DNA of 20,000 nt from Halisarca cf. caerulea (taxonomy: Eukaryota > Porifera > Demospongiae > Chondrillida > Halisarcidae), in assembly GCA_963170055.1 (NCBI GenBank), contig CAUJGJ010000332.1, positions 1,247,501-1,267,500 on the forward strand. The letters are read 5' to 3'. Both the position numbers and the translations under genes were made by a program. Numbering within the stretch: position 1 is the first letter of the stretch; each line of letters starts with the position of its first letter. The notes beneath the pieces were generated by a model, which worked only from the letters and a program-made list of their open reading frames with translations, was not told the origin of the DNA and did not search any database. Shown piece by piece: positions 18,621-20,000 of this stretch.

Positions 18621-20000
18621 ATGAGTGTGTGCATGCGTAGAACAAAACACAGGTGCATACGTATGTACCTCATCAGCTGGATCATGGTACTGTGAGAGGT
18701 AGGGGTGACCCAGAGCTTCGGCAGCAGAGGGCCTCTTATCAGGGTCCAATGTGAGGAGTCTCTCCAGAAGGTCCACAGCCAGGGGGTTTGCACCACAGAA
18801 GTATTGGGAAAAGTTCTGCCTCGGTTTCTTTGGGATCTGCTGGACATACTGCCTTGCACTGGCACTGGAAATTTTATGCATGAACTCGTCATCCGGTGTT
18901 CCAACCAGGTGAAGGATCTTGTTCAGCTGATCAATGTCTTTGCATACAGCTAAGGTTATCTCAGCCACAGCAACAGAGCATGGAGATTGACAAGTGCATA
19001 AAATGCAGTACTAGGTTAGTCTACACTCTGTGGGAACCAAATAAGGCATCAGACTACTGAGGTTGTACATCAGACTACTGAGGTTGTACATCAGACTACT
19101 GAGGTTGTACATCAGACTACTGAGGTTGTACATCAGACTACTGAGGTTGTACATCAGACTACTGAGGTTGTACATCAGACTACTGAGGTTGTACATCAGA
19201 CTACTGAGGTTGTACATCAGACTACTGAGGTTGTACATCAGACTACTGAGGTTGTACATCAGACTACTGAGGTTGTACATCAGACTACTGAGGTTGTACA
19301 TCAGACTACTGAGGTTGTTGTATTATCAAGTGACTCTCAGTACACCAAATTTTCTAAACACTACAGAAACACGTACATTTTGCTTAGTTTAGAAGGTACG
19401 TATGTACCTACGTACCTATGTACATGTACATATTTTACAGTGTCCCCTTTACGAACATACAGTACATACGTACATGTGTAGGTACCCATGTACGTACTTA
19501 TGTATGCATATTAATACGTATGTGTACATACCGTATATGTCCGAATAGAAGCCTGGGCCTCTATTTGAGCCCGGCTTCTATTCGGATATATACGGTACAT
19601 GTGTAGGTACCCATGTACTTATGTATGCATATTAATACGTATGTACATACATGTGTAGGTACCCATGTACTTATGTATGCATATTAATACGTATGTACAT
19701 ACATGTGTAGGTACCCATGTACTTATGTATGCATATTAATACGTATAAGTATGCATTGGAGAACTTGGCACAGGTACGCACATACGTATGTACATACAGA
19801 CATGCACTTCACAGGATGAGGATACGATCATTTCCAGGAAAGGTGACCTGTCTGGTGAGCAGTTCTGCCATAATGCACCCCACAGACCAGACATCAGCTG
19901 TAAGGAATGGGATAGAGTGTGCAGTATATACGTACATATGTGTGTACTGTATGAAGGCAACAAGCTTGGGAGTGTATGTACATACATACCTTTTGGTCTT
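17011..20000 (-). CDS. p38: p38-type MAP kinase, last five exons (5' end off the right edge)
   Basis: The exons on the minus strand are 19990-20000 (partial), 19826-19897, 18669-18937, 18420-18483 and 17011-17117. All introns are GT-AG and the phases join cleanly. The first two exons join as [18 protein letters not shown], part of kinase subdomain IX. The next join restores NDHIDQL across the intron, followed by [29 protein letters not shown] and [13 protein letters not shown] (subdomain XI). YHDPADE then joins [11 protein letters not shown] and GEWK, the C-terminal L16 extension. The last exon reads LVYEDILSF, matching p38 LTYDEVISF, and ends with a roughly 25-residue tail unlike vertebrate p38. 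The protein is a cytosolic/nuclear stress kinase activated by MKK3/6-type kinases. The TGY activation loop is not in the window. In the docking motif, human HDPDDE reads HDPADE. Gene identity is firm. The donor GTATCC of the second exon is weak but fits the frame. Confidence 0.92.
17167..17260. repeat. (CA)n microsatellite in the last p38 intron
   Basis: This is a CA tract with one AT step, about 50 bp upstream (in the gene's sense) of the final exon's acceptor, which is tattgctgcattag. Confidence 0.97.
17847..17884. mobile_element. Half copy of the GTCTCG-type hairpin MITE
   Basis: The sequence aataaaatagcgggcggaag followed by cggggctgggaacaagac matches the right half of the element at 4420-4505 with about 6 changes. 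No left half is visible. It shows that the element is dispersed in this genome. Confidence 0.6.
17947..18118. mobile_element. pogo/Tigger-like MITE, 172 bp, TA target site, in p38 intron
   Basis: The left end is CAGTGGAGTCTCATTATAGC. The complement of the right end is CAGTGGAAACTCATTATAAA. TA flanks both ends (17945-17946 and 18119-18120). Internal aaattcactataa/gaaattcactgtaa copies repeat the terminal theme. It has no coding capacity. Confidence 0.8.
18250..18330. mobile_element. Truncated MITE end, CAGTGAAACCGCCTTAATCT
   Basis: It begins with CAGTGAAACC after a TA (18248-18249), like the other pogo-like ends. It is followed by tctgacactcc, then two tcagatta(c/t) copies around agaggttg. 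The right terminus cannot be located, so this is a fragment or a diverged copy. Confidence 0.5.
18548..18618. repeat. (CA)n-(GT)n dyad in a 185-bp p38 intron
   Basis: About 10 CA units run directly into about 25 GT units. The junction is self-complementary over about 40 bp and could form a hairpin in RNA or Z-form DNA. It fills a large share of the intron between exons 18669-18937 and 18420-18483. Confidence 0.95.
19047..19318. repeat. 21-bp minisatellite, about 13 identical copies
   Basis: The unit catcagactactgaggttgta repeats about 13 times with no visible variation, the last copy lacking one base. It lies in the p38 intron 18938-19825. The open frames across it (repeated MYNLSSL and its complement-frame partner) reflect the unit length being a multiple of three. 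Confidence 0.97.
19473..19745. repeat. About 53-bp minisatellite, four copies, split by a MITE
   Basis: The unit runs catgtgtaggtacccatgta, then cttatgtatgcatattaata, then cgtatgtacata. Copies start at 19473, about 19597, about 19648 and about 19701. A hairpin MITE lies between copies 1 and 2. Confidence 0.9.
19531..19595. mobile_element. 65-bp hairpin MITE, CCGTATATGTCCGAATAG ends, TA target site
   Basis: The arms ccgtatatgtccgaatagaa and ttctattcggatatatacgg pair with one mismatch, and gcc.../...ggc extends the stem. An inner gggcctc...gagccc pair sits in the loop. TA flanks both ends (19529-19530 and 19596-19597). It has landed inside the 53-bp minisatellite. Confidence 0.8.

Noticed and set aside
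19047..19318. CRISPR-like regular repeats
   Set aside because: The repeats are contiguous with no spacers, and the locus is animal nuclear DNA.
19011..19392. Repeated MYNLSSL / LYIRLLR proteins
   Set aside because: They are produced by a 21-bp minisatellite whose unit length is a multiple of three. They lie inside a p38 intron.

Overview
This is a stretch of animal nuclear DNA. Three things show it: a split p38 MAP-kinase gene with GT-AG introns, secreted serine-protease-fold genes with TATA boxes, and many microsatellites, MITE-like hairpins and decayed non-LTR retrotransposons. A marine invertebrate such as a demosponge would fit, but that is a guess from general style, because nothing in the window fixes the species.

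Positions 1-6200 hold a head-to-tail tandem duplication with a period of about 2.9-3.0 kb. Each unit carries, on the minus strand, a single-exon gene for a secreted protein with the trypsin/V8-like serine protease fold. The copies are: copy 0, cut by the left edge and with an early stop (1-88); copy 1, a full-length ORF (2004-3002); and copy 2, a frameshifted and stopped pseudogene (4965-5978). Copy 3 (10032-11045) is a more diverged, intact and best-preserved relative beyond a retroelement insertion. All four keep a TATA box about 60 bp upstream of the start. In copies 1, 2 and 3 the position where the catalytic serine should be reads Asn (GMNG[S/G]P), while the His and Asp motifs remain. The cluster therefore looks like a family of secreted pseudo-proteases rather than active enzymes.

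Positions 6380-8410 hold a 5'-truncated, many-times-frameshifted non-LTR retrotransposon on the minus strand. Reverse-transcriptase motifs A, B and C are visible, as is a C-terminal WDVTVxDTxAPSY domain. A second LINE 3' fragment lies at about 12590-12900. From 11117 to 16980 the window is repeat-rich and has no gene I can support. It contains long (CA)n and (TA)n tracts, a 244-bp imperfect inverted repeat, a 122-bp perfect palindrome, two pogo/Tigger-like MITEs with TA target sites (one is at 9070-9473, the other at 15831-16015) and a 16-bp minisatellite.

Positions 17011-20000 hold the last five exons (minus strand, 5' end off the right edge) of a p38-type MAP kinase. All four introns have consistent phases. 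The introns host a (CA)n/(GT)n dyad, a 21-bp minisatellite of about 13 copies, a roughly 53-bp minisatellite and several TA-flanked hairpin MITEs.

I found no new multi-gene system. The strongest leads are the conserved Ser-to-Asn change in the tandem protease-like family, the perfect palindrome, and the set of small TA-flanked hairpin elements that have landed inside tandem repeats.
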